From Bryobacterales bacterium KBS 96 (GTDB lineage Bacteria; Acidobacteriota; Terriglobia; Bryobacterales; Bryobacteraceae), in the NCBI GenBank assembly GCA_000381625.1, contig KB906767.1, positions 2,272,629 to 2,336,628 on the forward strand: a stretch of DNA of 64,000 bases, read 5' to 3'. This document shows, in pieces, positions 8,677 through 17,225 of the stretch; positions within the stretch are counted from its first letter, which is position 1; every line of letters begins with the position of its first letter. The position numbers and the translations under genes were made by a program. The notes under the pieces were generated by a model, which had not been told where the DNA came from, ran no database searches, and worked only from the letters and a program-made list of their open reading frames with translations.

Positions 8677-9903
8677 CTATTTCCGCTGTGCTGAGAGCGA
8701 CTGCTGGCGGCTCGGCTGGAACAGTCGCGGTGCAAAGTCCTTCAGGTCGCGACGCCAGGTCTGCCATTCGTGGGAGGTGCCGGGCGACTCATAAAAGACG
8801 TGCTGGACCTTCGCTTCGTCGAGGGACGCGTGCAGTTGCTCGATGCCCTGCTTCATCCGCTCAGGCTCATCCGTCCCCACTCCAATCCACAGCAGATGCA
8901 CGCGCCGGGCAAACGCGTTCGGGTTAGCCATCTCACCATTGAACGCCGTCGTCATATCGGGTTTGCCGTTTCCCATCGCAAACACATTGGCAGCGCCGCT
9001 GAATCCGCCAAGGTAGGAGAACAGTTCGAGATGGTCAAAGGTCACGTGGAAGGTTTGCATGCCGCCCATTGAAAGACCGGCCATCGCGCGATGATCGCGA
9101 TCGGATACGGTGCGGAATGTCGAGTCGATGAATGGGATCAGCGCTTGCGTCATATCGTCTTCGAACGCCGACATCATGTCCTTGATCGCTTTCCTCATTT
9201 CGGGCGAATTGAACGGTTTTCCGGCGAGATCGGGAGCAGGCTGGCCGGCGCGCCGCGCGTATCCGTTCGCCATGACAATAATCATCGGCTTCGCTTTCCC
9301 GCTCGCAATCAGATTGTCGAGAATGAAATTCGCCTTGCCCTGGCGCGTCCACCCGGATTCGTCTTCACCCCCACCGTGCTGCAGATAAAGCACGGGGTAG
9401 CGCACCGTGGGCTGTGTGTCATACGCCGGCGGCGTGTACACCAAAGCACGGCGCCATGTGCCGGTAACCTTCGAGTGATACCAAACTTCGCGCACCTGCC
9501 CCTGTGGTACATCCTGCGGCAGATAATATGTCGCACCCGCTTCCGGGACTTCCACTGCGCTTGCCCATTTGCTTCCGCCGAAATAGGCTGTGCTTCCAGG
9601 GTCGCTCACTTCTGCCCCGTCTACAATCACCGTGTAGTAGTGAGGCCCGGGAGCTATAGGCGGCGTGGTGAATGTCCAGAATCCATCCGCTTGCTTCTCC
9701 ATATCGGCTTTCGGACCGCTCCAGAAATTAACCCTCACCTTAGACGCGTCGGGCGCCTTAAACCGAATCTGAACCCGTGAGTTGCTGTCGACGCGCGGAT
9801 ATTGCGCATTCAGGGCGTTCGATGTAGCGGGTTTGAAATCATCTGAATCCTGGGCAAAACATAGGCTCGTCGCGAATAGCATCAGCGCTCGAATCAGTCG
9901 CAT
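8677..9903 (-). CDS. Secreted esterase, CE1/XynZ-like, with N-terminal E-set domain
   Basis: An exported alpha/beta hydrolase of the putative esterase (esterase D / feruloyl esterase) family that would hydrolyse ester bonds, perhaps feruloyl or acetyl groups on plant polysaccharides. A signal peptide occupies residues 1-17 (MRLIRALMLFATSLCFA). Residues about 30-125 look like an immunoglobulin-type carbohydrate-binding domain. The catalytic domain follows, with YLQHGGGEDE, the nucleophile elbow GLSMGG and a terminal His in SHEWQTWR. The open frame starts nine codons earlier, but this ATG gives the clean signal peptide. About 408 residues, complete. It faces the tannase-family gene across a 136-bp gap. 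Confidence 0.88.
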   Translation of the reverse strand: MRLIRALMLFATSLCFAQDSDDFKPATSNALNAQYPRVDSNSRVQIRFKAPDASKVRVNFWSGPKADMEKQADGFWTFTTPPIAPGPHYYTVIVDGAEVSDPGSTAYFGGSKWASAVEVPEAGATYYLPQDVPQGQVREVWYHSKVTGTWRRALVYTPPAYDTQPTVRYPVLYLQHGGGEDESGWTRQGKANFILDNLIASGKAKPMIIVMANGYARRAGQPAPDLAGKPFNSPEMRKAIKDMMSAFEDDMTQALIPFIDSTFRTVSDRDHRAMAGLSMGGMQTFHVTFDHLELFSYLGGFSGAANVFAMGNGKPDMTTAFNGEMANPNAFARRVHLLWIGVGTDEPERMKQGIEQLHASLDEAKVQHVFYESPGTSHEWQTWRRDLKDFAPRLFQPSRQQSLSAQRK

Positions 9904-10039
9904 GCTCGTGTTCTCTCCAATTATGGACATCGTAATTCACGATGGATGAGAGTCAGCGCGCCGACGAAATCCGGGCGCCTGGTGGGTCGGTTCAGCGTTT
10001 GTATGATTTGTTCTTATGCGGTGCAGCAGGCAACAGACA

Positions 10040-11590
10040 ATGGCGTATTTAAGAATGTTACTGGCGGCGGCTTTCTTCTGGGCATTCGCGACTGCGGAAG
10101 CTCAGCAGCCTGACCGGTGCGCCGAACTGACCGGTCTGAAGATCAGCGGCATCGAGATCACGAAAGCCGAACCGATTGCTGCGGGAAAGACCATCCCGCC
10201 GCCTTATCCGGGCGCTCCCTCTATCGGACCTCTTCCCGCGCACTGCCGTGTTGACGGCATCATCAATCAGCGCAAAGGCGTCGACGGCGAGGAGTTCGGA
10301 ATCGGCTTTGCCCTCGCGCTGCCGGAAAGCGAGGCGTGGAACGGCGATTTCATGATGCAGGGCGGCGGGGGCGGTAACGGTTTCGTCGCTTATCCAACTG
10401 GAGCCAGCTATGCCGGCACCAAACCGGGGCTTTCACGCGGATTTGCTGTAGCCAGCACCAACACAGGACACAAGGCCAAGACCGGCGCTTTCGACTTTTC
10501 GTTCATGCGCGACCAGCAGGCGTATCTTGACTTCGCCTTCCTCGCCAATGCCGAGGTCGCCGGAGTCGCCAAACAGATCATCGCCCAGTACTATGTCAAA
10601 CCCGCGGCTTACTCCTACTTCGTTGGCTGTTCCACTGGCGGCCGCGAAGGCATGATCCTTTCACAGCGTTATCCCACCGTGTTCAACGGAATCGTTTCCG
10701 GCGACCCGGCCATGCGCACGGGCCTGTCAAATCTTGCCATTAGCCAATGGATCCCCGTGGCGTACAACCAGGCTGCGCCGAAAGACGTCTCCGGCAAACC
10801 GCAGATAGACAAATTCCTCACCGACGCCGATCGCAAGCTGTTCATGGATACGCTGATGAAGCAGTGCGATGCGAAGGACGGTGCGGCAGACGGTATGATC
10901 TTCGATCCGCTCGCTTGCAATTTCGATCCGGCGGTTCTTGCCTGCAAAGCCGGTCAAGGCGATGGTTGTATCGCCCCAGAAAAAATTGCCGCGATCAAGA
11001 AAGCTTTCGCAGGACCGAAGAACGCATACGGTACCCAGGTCTATCCTGGCTTCCTCTACGACGCGGGTATCACTATGAAAGGACAAGTACCGGGTCTGCT
11101 CGCCCTGGGGGAGAACGGTCTTTTCGGCCCCTATACGACCGCCACAGAGCTCGACGTCGATAAAGCGGCGCTACATGCCTCCGATCCGCTCGTCGAATCC
11201 GTGTCCACCAATCTCTCGACGTTTTCTCTGAACCGCGGCAAGCTCATTTTCTTTCACGGCGACAGCGATCCGTGGTTCTCGGTACTCGACACGCTCCGCT
11301 ATTACAATTCGCTCACGGCAGCAAATGGCGGCGCAGATAAGGCCTCACAATGGAGCCGCATCTTCCTTGTCCCCGGAATGGCACACTGCGGCGGCGGCCC
11401 GTCGCTCGACCATTTCGACATGCTTACCGCAATCGTCAACTGGGTCGAGAAAGGCGCTGCACCTGACTTCGTCATCGCTACCGGCAAGACATTCCCCGGG
11501 CGGAGCCGCCCCCTCTGTGCGTATCCAACGCACGCTCAGTACATCGGAACCGGTGACACCCAGGACGCGCGCAACTTTCGATGTCAATAA
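10040..11590 (+). CDS. Secreted tannase/feruloyl esterase family protein
   Basis: An exported serine esterase of the tannase family, which hydrolyses gallate or ferulate esters of plant phenolics. A signal peptide (residues 1-22, ending near ATAEAQ) precedes the mature enzyme. The family features are present in order: CRVDG early, the nucleophile motif GCSTGGREG, the lid segment with paired cysteines (CDAKDGAADG, LACNFDPAVLAC), the acid in HGDSDPWFS and the His in PGMAHCGGGP. About 516 residues, normal length. The frame opens eight codons earlier; MAYLRMLLAAAFF is preferred as it starts the signal peptide. Divergent from the other esterase, so the pair may be co-regulated. Confidence 0.9.
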   Translation: MAYLRMLLAAAFFWAFATAEAQQPDRCAELTGLKISGIEITKAEPIAAGKTIPPPYPGAPSIGPLPAHCRVDGIINQRKGVDGEEFGIGFALALPESEAWNGDFMMQGGGGGNGFVAYPTGASYAGTKPGLSRGFAVASTNTGHKAKTGAFDFSFMRDQQAYLDFAFLANAEVAGVAKQIIAQYYVKPAAYSYFVGCSTGGREGMILSQRYPTVFNGIVSGDPAMRTGLSNLAISQWIPVAYNQAAPKDVSGKPQIDKFLTDADRKLFMDTLMKQCDAKDGAADGMIFDPLACNFDPAVLACKAGQGDGCIAPEKIAAIKKAFAGPKNAYGTQVYPGFLYDAGITMKGQVPGLLALGENGLFGPYTTATELDVDKAALHASDPLVESVSTNLSTFSLNRGKLIFFHGDSDPWFSVLDTLRYYNSLTAANGGADKASQWSRIFLVPGMAHCGGGPSLDHFDMLTAIVNWVEKGAAPDFVIATGKTFPGRSRPLCAYPTHAQYIGTGDTQDARNFRCQ

Positions 11591-11782
11591 AAACCGGAAA
11601 GAACGCGAGGGGTACCCTTAATCATTCACAACACGTCCGCTCGCAGCGCCAGCCGCTCTGCTGATCATTGCGAAACCAGGCGCATTCGCGCAGGCCATAC
11701 CCGGGGTTCCATGATACCTTCTGGCCACTATGTCGTTTTCGCCCGAAACAGTGCTAAACTTCTCCCGGAATGGAGGGAAAGA

Positions 11783-12206
11783 ATGAGCAAAGAGGCAAAC
11801 GCGGCAGCTCTTAGCAAATTTGCGGAAGCGGTGAATACAGGAAATTACGCATTATTCAGCGATGTGGTAGCAACGGATTGTGTCGACCACGATCCCGGTC
11901 CGGGACAGGCTCCCGGAGCGGACGGATATCGGGCTCTTTTTACCGAAATGCGCCAAGCCTTCCCCGATATGAAGGTGGACCTTGCAGAGCTTGTTGCCGA
12001 TGAAGAGGCTATCGCGTTTGCGTATACACTTACTGGAACACAAGGTGGCCCGCTGATGGGCATTGCGCCGACGGGAAAAAAAGGTGAAGATCCGCGGGCT
12101 GCAAATCTCGAAGTTCCGTGACGGCAAAATGGTTGAGCGGTGAGGCAGCTCAGATCAACTCGGCATGCTGCAGCAGATCGGCGCCAGCAGCGTTCCTCGC
12201 TCGTGA
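11783..12206 (+). pseudogene. SnoaL-like ester cyclase, broken twice
   Basis: The frame starting MSKEANAAALSKFAEAV encodes a typical SnoaL/NTF2-fold protein through GTQGGPLMGIAPTGKK. At 12076-12082 a run of seven A residues breaks the frame. Removing one base restores VKIRGLQISKFRDGKMVER, after which a TGA at 12141-12143 stands where homologues have the Trp of ERWGSSD. The reading continues GSSDQLGMLQQIGA to a TGA at 12204. So one frameshift and one nonsense change are needed to explain it. The intact protein would be about 140 residues, probably a small-molecule cyclase or hydrolase of unknown substrate. Confidence 0.85.
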
Positions 12207-12242
12207 AAAAGCAGGGATCTTGGATGTCGCCTCAATGCTGCG

Positions 12243-12662
12243 TCACGCGATCCGCTGAACCCATTGGCTCCGCCAGGCCGGGGCCTCGAAGGGATCCGCA
12301 AAATACTGTGTCTCGTGCACGACCTTACCGTCGCGGAACTCCATAATGCTCACTGTGTATGCTCGTCGTCCCTGATAGGTGATTGTGTATTCCGTGATCC
12401 AGAGATCACCACTTCCGAGAATTCGCTTGACGTTGAAACCCGACGGCTTGCCTGGGTGATGACTCCGCAAGGCCTGCAAATTGCTCCGCCCGAGGATTCG
12501 TTCACCTGACTGAGGATAATCGCAAACGGCATCGTCATCGTAAATATCGTGTTCGGCGTTTGCATCGCCAGCTGCTGATGCGCGCCAGTGCGCATTCAGA
12601 GCTTGACGTATTTGTTCCTCTTGCACAGACTGCTCCAGGTGCGGTTTTGGCGTCATGATCAT
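12243..12662 (-). CDS. SnoaL-like / NTF2-fold protein
   Basis: A 139-residue cone-shaped NTF2-fold protein. Features are the N-terminal helix with HWRASAAGDANAEHDIYDDDAVCDYPQ, a GRSNLQALRSHHPGKP segment and the closing strand VSIMEFRDGKVVHETQYF with ADPFEAPAWR. This is the pattern of SnoaL-like proteins of unknown substrate. Its start overlaps the stop of the upstream aldo/keto reductase (ATGA at 12659-12662), so the two are translationally coupled. It is the third gene of the P460 - reductase - SnoaL operon. Confidence 0.8.
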   Translation of the reverse strand: MIMTPKPHLEQSVQEEQIRQALNAHWRASAAGDANAEHDIYDDDAVCDYPQSGERILGRSNLQALRSHHPGKPSGFNVKRILGSGDLWITEYTITYQGRRAYTVSIMEFRDGKVVHETQYFADPFEAPAWRSQWVQRIA

Positions 12663-13597
12663 CTACCTTGCGGAATGAAACCCGGGCTGCCGGTCTTCAC
12701 TACTTCGTTGAACCGCTGTCTAGTCTGAATCCGATTAATTGCGTCAAATGCGTCTTCCGGAAGCGTGGAGATGTTGAGATTCTCCCGGGCGCGAGCCGCA
12801 GTGGTGGGCGTGGTAAGCAAAGCCGTGCCACGCTGCACCGCCCATGCCAACAGCACCTGTGCCGGCGTCTTTCCGACGCGTGCGGCGATTGCCAAAATGA
12901 CCGGATCTTCGAGCGGCCCCGGCCTTATTCCGTGACCCAATGGCGCAAAAGCCAAAAACGCAATGTCTTTCTCCTCGCAGAATTCCAGAAGTTCCGTTTC
13001 CGGCAGATATGGATGTGCTTCGACCTGGATCACAGCTGGCTTGATTCTTGCGGATTCGTAAATAGGCAGCAGTTCACGCAAGGTGATGTCAGACAGTCCG
13101 ATGGCCCGGCATCTGCCACGGTCTGCCAGGCTCTCCATCGCCGACCAGGTTTCGAGCAACGTCACGCCACGATCGTAAAGGACATTGCCATTTTGATCCC
13201 GCGGATCCTGCTCGTCCCCCGGTTGAAACGCAAATGGAGTGTGAATGAGATAGAGATCCAGATATTTGAGCCCTAGTCTGTCCAGACTCGCCTCAAAAGC
13301 CGGTGCGACGCGCTCGGGCCGATGATTCGTGTTCCACAACTTTGTGGTAATAAAGATATCTTCACGTGCAATCCCCGCAGCGGCAAGTCCTGCCCGCAAC
13401 GCATCGCCCACCTCACGCTCGTTCCGGTATCGTTCCGCGCAATCGAAGTGTCGAAATCCGGCCTCCAGCGCTTCTCTGGTCGCAGTTATTGTTATGGCCA
13501 GGTCGGGAATTAAGGTGCCAAAGCCGAGGGCAGGCATATGGCGCGCTCCAGCGTTGAGTGGAATGCTCGTCATCCGCAGATCAGAAGATTCGGTCAT
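12659..13597 (-). CDS. Aldo/keto reductase
   Basis: An NADPH-dependent carbonyl reductase of the AKR superfamily, cytoplasmic. The (beta/alpha)8 barrel and catalytic tetrad are visible: Asp in FRHFDCAERYRNE, Tyr five residues on, Lys in FITTKLWN and His in LYLIHTPFAF. The C-terminal cofactor region is present (TTPTTAARARENL). Start options are a TTG at 13612, this ATG (MTESSDLRM) and an internal ATG. This one has GGAG upstream and is taken, giving 312 residues. It follows cytochrome P460 by about 130 bp and is coupled to the SnoaL-like gene, suggesting a detoxification operon. Confidence 0.9.
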   Translation of the reverse strand: MTESSDLRMTSIPLNAGARHMPALGFGTLIPDLAITITATREALEAGFRHFDCAERYRNEREVGDALRAGLAAAGIAREDIFITTKLWNTNHRPERVAPAFEASLDRLGLKYLDLYLIHTPFAFQPGDEQDPRDQNGNVLYDRGVTLLETWSAMESLADRGRCRAIGLSDITLRELLPIYESARIKPAVIQVEAHPYLPETELLEFCEEKDIAFLAFAPLGHGIRPGPLEDPVILAIAARVGKTPAQVLLAWAVQRGTALLTTPTTAARARENLNISTLPEDAFDAINRIQTRQRFNEVVKTGSPGFIPQGR

Positions 13598-13726
13598 CAA
13601 TTTACGCTCCAAGCCATTTTCCTCCGCATCTGCAACGGCTCTCAGATTCTCACCTCCACAACTCGAACCGAATATTGTGCAAGGTCATTTGCGGCCAGCG
13701 CCTTCAAATGTTCGCTGGCGTAGCGT

Positions 13727-14272
13727 TCACCTGGGACCGTAATCGGTGAAAACGTAATCTCTCGCCTTTACCGCCGTGTGGCACGCGAACCCGCACTTCG
13801 CGTCGTTTCTCTGAGGTGGGGAGTTTGCTAAGGTGCCGGGCTTGAACGTACCGGAACGGGCATGGTAATCGAACACCGCATATCCCCAACCGCCGCTATC
13901 CGTAAATCTCTTGCTATCTTTCACCATGAAGTCCACATTCACCAAGCGGTCCGGCACCGACGCATCCGGAAAGAACTTGTTCTGTTTCGGGGCCCAATGA
14001 ATTTTGGCCATCTTCGCCCCATCCGGGAAAGGCTTGCCGTTTGCGGGAATACCGGCTCGGTAGGCCTCGATCATCGCAGGATTGCCAACCGTAGCAGCCA
14101 TAACTTTCGGGTTTCGACTGATGGAGATAACATGCCATGATTCGTATCCCCTGAACTCAGCAAACGCGAGCCCGCCCGGCACTTTCAAACTGTATTTGTC
14201 CTGGGCGGCCAGCGTAAACGCTGCGACCACAAGAAGAACCGCTCCTATAAACCCCACTACGCGTTTACTCAT
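13727..14272 (-). CDS. Cytochrome P460 family protein
   Basis: A periplasmic c-type haem protein of the P460 family, members of which oxidise hydroxylamine or bind NO; substrate here is unknown. Residues 1-22 form a signal peptide (MSKRVVGFIGAVLLVVAAF). The beta-rich body has YESWHVISISRNPKVMAATVGN and VDFMVKDSKRF, and the C-terminal haem site reads KCGFACHT. The cysteines are separated by three residues (C-x3-C-H) rather than two, which is unusual. The open frame extends 28 codons upstream in a basic, unlikely leader. The gene is preceded at 49 bp by the promoter element at 14321-14381 and heads a three-gene operon. Confidence 0.85.
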   Translation of the reverse strand: MSKRVVGFIGAVLLVVAAFTLAAQDKYSLKVPGGLAFAEFRGYESWHVISISRNPKVMAATVGNPAMIEAYRAGIPANGKPFPDGAKMAKIHWAPKQNKFFPDASVPDRLVNVDFMVKDSKRFTDSGGWGYAVFDYHARSGTFKPGTLANSPPQRNDAKCGFACHTAVKARDYVFTDYGPR

Positions 14273-14320
14273 TTTTTTTATGCCTGATCTCCTTCGCTTT
14301 CGCTGACTAAAACCTGCTGT

Positions 14321-14381
14321 CCAGTTGCGATTAGGCCAGACATTTCGAAGCGACACAATTGGACGAAAGTATCGGTCGATG
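14321..14381 (-). promoter_or_regulatory. Promoter element, copy 1 (P460 operon)
   Basis: A 61-bp stretch that matches 18747-18807 at about 50 of 61 positions. On the minus strand it holds a -35 like TTGTGT (14353-14358), a 17-bp spacer and a -10 like CCTAAT (14330-14335). Upstream of the -35 is a strongly conserved block, GATACTTT-x-GTCCAA, which could be the binding site of an activator. It lies 49 bp before the P460 start. Conservation plus promoter spacing is direct evidence; the bound protein is unknown. Confidence 0.75.
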
Positions 14382-14405
14382 CTTGGGATCAGGCCGCGTT
14401 CTAAC

Positions 14406-14793
14406 CTACTTCAGCAGCAGATACTGTCCACCGTCGGTGGAGGCGATCACCAGATTTATCAGGATGAACATCAGGTCGTAGTGCCAGCCGTAGGTTTTCT
14501 CTCCCCAGAATCCCGTGTGCCAGGAGAAGATTTTCTTCTGGATCGCTCCCAGCATAAGGACGATCAGCCCGAAAGCGGCGAACTGCGTGAGTAACGCCAA
14601 CGGCCACTCCCAAGCCGCCGGCAACCTCGGCGATCCCGAGAAAAATCGTGAAGCCCTTCGACATCTCGATGCTCTTCGATCGAGACTCCGGATCCCTCAG
14701 ATGGCTATATCCGCTGGTGATGAAAACGAGGCCTACCATCAGGCGAAGCAGGAGCAGGCCGAGGTCAGTGAAGCGGGCGAGTTGCGGGAACAT
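14406..14793 (-). pseudogene. DoxX family membrane protein, frameshifted
   Basis: The N-terminal frame (MFPQLARFTDLGLLLLRLMVG) gives the first two membrane segments of a DoxX/quinol-oxidase-type protein and runs to GGLGVAVGV. Near 14597 the frame changes by one base and resumes as LLTQFAAFGLIVLMLGAI, then the family signature FSWHTGFWGEKTYGWHYDL and the last segment. Both halves together make a full-length 128-residue four-helix protein. GGAGAT stands before the ATG. It is the last gene of the DJ-1 operon. Probably a pseudogene, though a one-base assembly error would give the same picture. Confidence 0.82.
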
Positions 14794-14833
14794 CACGAGG
14801 ATCTCCTGAGATTGAGTTGCCACCTCACGGTTG

Positions 14834-15440
14834 CTATTTCTTTTGTGCACTCGGGGGCGTTTCCACACCGGCATGCTTCTCCCAGCCGTGGAAACGCGAG
14901 AGGTCACCGGCATTCCACGCTTCACGGAGTCCAGGGGTGCTCAGATCCCAATCCGGACGGATTTCGCTCGTCACGGTGCGCAGATCGTGCCAGAGATCGA
15001 TGACCGACGGGCGGCCCCAGAACCAGTAGCCGTTATAGATGCGGTAGATCACGAGGCCGGGCTTGAGCACGAGAGTATGCGGGATCATCGGATTGTGCTC
15101 GGGGTCGGTGTACTCCTGGATGTCCAGATCCTTCTGAACCGTTCGGTCCGGGTCCGAAAGGAATGTCCACTGGGCTCCGATAGATGCCCCGGAATTCCTG
15201 CAGAGTATGGTGATCGTCGGTCGAGATCGTGGCGATCTGACTGTACGCCACCGCGATCTTCGGGTAGAAGGCGGCGAGTTCCAAATGCTGCTGGTGTTCT
15301 TTTGGGCAATAGTGGCCGCGCGCGAGTGTCAGGATCAGTGGATCCTCGCCCTGTAGCTCGCTGAGCTTGCGCATTTTGCCCGAGTGATCGGGTAGCTGGT
15401 AGTCAGGGAAAATGCCTCCGGGCACAATGTCAGAACGCAT
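14834..15440 (-). pseudogene. Redoxin/AhpC-TSA-like protein, frameshifted
   Basis: A thioredoxin-fold peroxiredoxin-like protein. It starts MRSDIVPGGIFPDYQLPDH and has LTLARGHYCPKEHQQHL, where the single Cys takes the peroxidatic position, then ISTDDHHTLQEFR. At a run of four G (15187-15190 on the complement) the frame is lost. One base fewer gives ASIGAQWTFLSDPDRTVQKD and joins the downstream frame MIPHTLVLKPGLVIYRIYNGYW to the end. The reconstructed protein is about 200 residues. It sits 18 bp after the MOSC-reductase gene and 40 bp before the broken DoxX gene, in the same operon. Confidence 0.82.
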
Positions 15441-15458
15441 TGGATTCCTTCCGCTTTT

Positions 15459-17219
15459 TTATAAGTCCAGAGTGATATCTGCGTTTGGTTGGGAACAGCA
15501 TAGGAGCACGTTCCCGGGAGCAGGTCTCTCGAGCGGCTCAGGGTCATAAACAATCGATCCGGCTATCAGACCAGTCATGCAGCTGTGACAGACTCCAGTC
15601 CGGCACGACCATCTGACCTGAACGTCGCACGCCTCAGCCAGTTCAAGCAGGCTCGCGAACTTCGGATCCCAAGCAACCGCGATACCGCTACGCGCGAATG
15701 AGACTGGGGGGCCAGAGCCGGGCGGACCTTCTGGCAGGTGAGGAGTGTGATCAATCTGCGCCATACCCGGGGTAATAGCGTCGAGAGAACCGAAGATCTC
15801 CGCGTGCACATTCCCGCCGGGCACGCCCCAGTTTCGCAGCCCCTCGCGCATATTCTGCAAGAACGAAGGTGGACCGCACAGATAGAAGTCGCTACCTTTT
15901 GACACGCCAATTCTCTCCAGCAAAGCGATGTCAATGTGCCCGGTGCCATCAAAATCTATGCCCGCACGGTCAACTGCAGCGGGCCTGCTGTACACCATGT
16001 ATCCTCGTCCGCGAGAGAGCTGTTTCAGTAATAATGAACGCGATTCTTCTGCAAATGGATGATCGCCACTATTGCGCGCGCCATAGATCCACCAGATCTT
16101 TCGTTGCGACCTTTCAGCAGCAAGTGTGTGCAGCATCGACATCACGGGTGTTGCGCCCACCCCAGCGCTCAGGAGAACCACTGGACTCTGGTTGGGAAGC
16201 AGAGTAAAGGTTCCGCGCGGCGCACTGACATCCAACACATCGCCTTCGCGCGTACGGCTGCACAGAAATGAGCTCCCGGCCCCATTCAATTCGTTTTTGA
16301 CGCTGACGCGGAAATGGTTGGCTGCCGGCAGATCAGACAGCGAATAGCTGCGAAGAACTGCCGGCTTGTCCGGGTCCAGATGCAACCGCAAAACAACAAA
16401 CTGACCTGCCTGGAAGAGAGGAAGGCGCTCCCCATCGATTGGCGACAGAACGAAGGAAGTTACGCTATCGCTTTCCTTATTAATATTCGCGACTCGCATC
16501 TGTCGAAAGCCGGGCCATGCGGGTGCTTGCTCTTCATAGGCGAGTCCCGGGTTCCCAACCGCAGCTTTGGAACTCGAGTCCTGTTGCAGCATCGCCTGGA
16601 ACGAACTCTGCCAACCCTTGCTGAGTGCAGGAATGCGTAGCGCTCGTTCCAATTGTTCGCGAGAGTGCCCGGGCAAATACAGGAGGGCGTCAATCTCGGC
16701 GACACTGGTTCCCTCTGGGCCGTCACTGATTTTTTGAGTGTCGTCACCCGCACCAACTTCTCCCTCCTGCAACACGCGAAAGTAAAATCCGGGTCTGTGA
16801 TGTGCTACGAGAAGCGCTGCCATACGAGGTTCATTCATGCGGATGCCGACGCGGTAGCACGTTACCCGCGGCTGTGTCACTTCAAAAACCGCATTACCGA
16901 TGCGGTACTGATCGCCAATGCAGACCTCGTTATCAGGAACTCCCTCCACCGTGAAGTTTTCTCCGAACTGGCCGAAAGTAAAATCGTTGCGGCCTAAAAA
17001 CCGCTGCCAGTAAGGGTAGGAATCCATCTGATACACGAATACGGCGCGCTGCTCTCCTCCGTGGCCGGCGAGGTCGGCCTGCCCATCGCCGTCAATATCG
17101 AGCTTGCGCACCATTCGCCGTCCCGCAACCGGACTCTTCCAGATCGCAGTCCGGACAGTTTTGCCGTTCCACGTCACGTCGCGCGGAAGGCCGACATTCA
17201 CTGAAAGCAATCGTGGCAT
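15459..17219 (-). CDS. MOSC domain - ferredoxin reductase - [2Fe-2S] fusion
   Basis: A 586-residue three-part protein. Residues 1-220 form a MOSC/YiiM-like domain (GHGGEQRAVFVY, then FGENFTVEG and the conserved VTQPRVTCYR with a Cys that can carry sulfur or bind molybdenum). Residues 235-470 form an FAD/NAD(P)-binding reductase (RSYSLSD, LLSAGVGATPVMSML, YLCGPPSFL). Residues 500-586 form a plant-type ferredoxin whose cluster cysteines are C-x4-C-x2-C (CRTGVCHSC) and a later Cys in LLCCSQ. Such proteins could pass electrons from NAD(P)H to a molybdenum-type sulfur chemistry; the substrate is unknown. It starts 6 bp after the SDR gene stop. Confidence 0.88.
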   Translation of the reverse strand: MPRLLSVNVGLPRDVTWNGKTVRTAIWKSPVAGRRMVRKLDIDGDGQADLAGHGGEQRAVFVYQMDSYPYWQRFLGRNDFTFGQFGENFTVEGVPDNEVCIGDQYRIGNAVFEVTQPRVTCYRVGIRMNEPRMAALLVAHHRPGFYFRVLQEGEVGAGDDTQKISDGPEGTSVAEIDALLYLPGHSREQLERALRIPALSKGWQSSFQAMLQQDSSSKAAVGNPGLAYEEQAPAWPGFRQMRVANINKESDSVTSFVLSPIDGERLPLFQAGQFVVLRLHLDPDKPAVLRSYSLSDLPAANHFRVSVKNELNGAGSSFLCSRTREGDVLDVSAPRGTFTLLPNQSPVVLLSAGVGATPVMSMLHTLAAERSQRKIWWIYGARNSGDHPFAEESRSLLLKQLSRGRGYMVYSRPAAVDRAGIDFDGTGHIDIALLERIGVSKGSDFYLCGPPSFLQNMREGLRNWGVPGGNVHAEIFGSLDAITPGMAQIDHTPHLPEGPPGSGPPVSFARSGIAVAWDPKFASLLELAEACDVQVRWSCRTGVCHSCMTGLIAGSIVYDPEPLERPAPGNVLLCCSQPNADITLDL

Positions 17220-17225
17220 GGGTAC

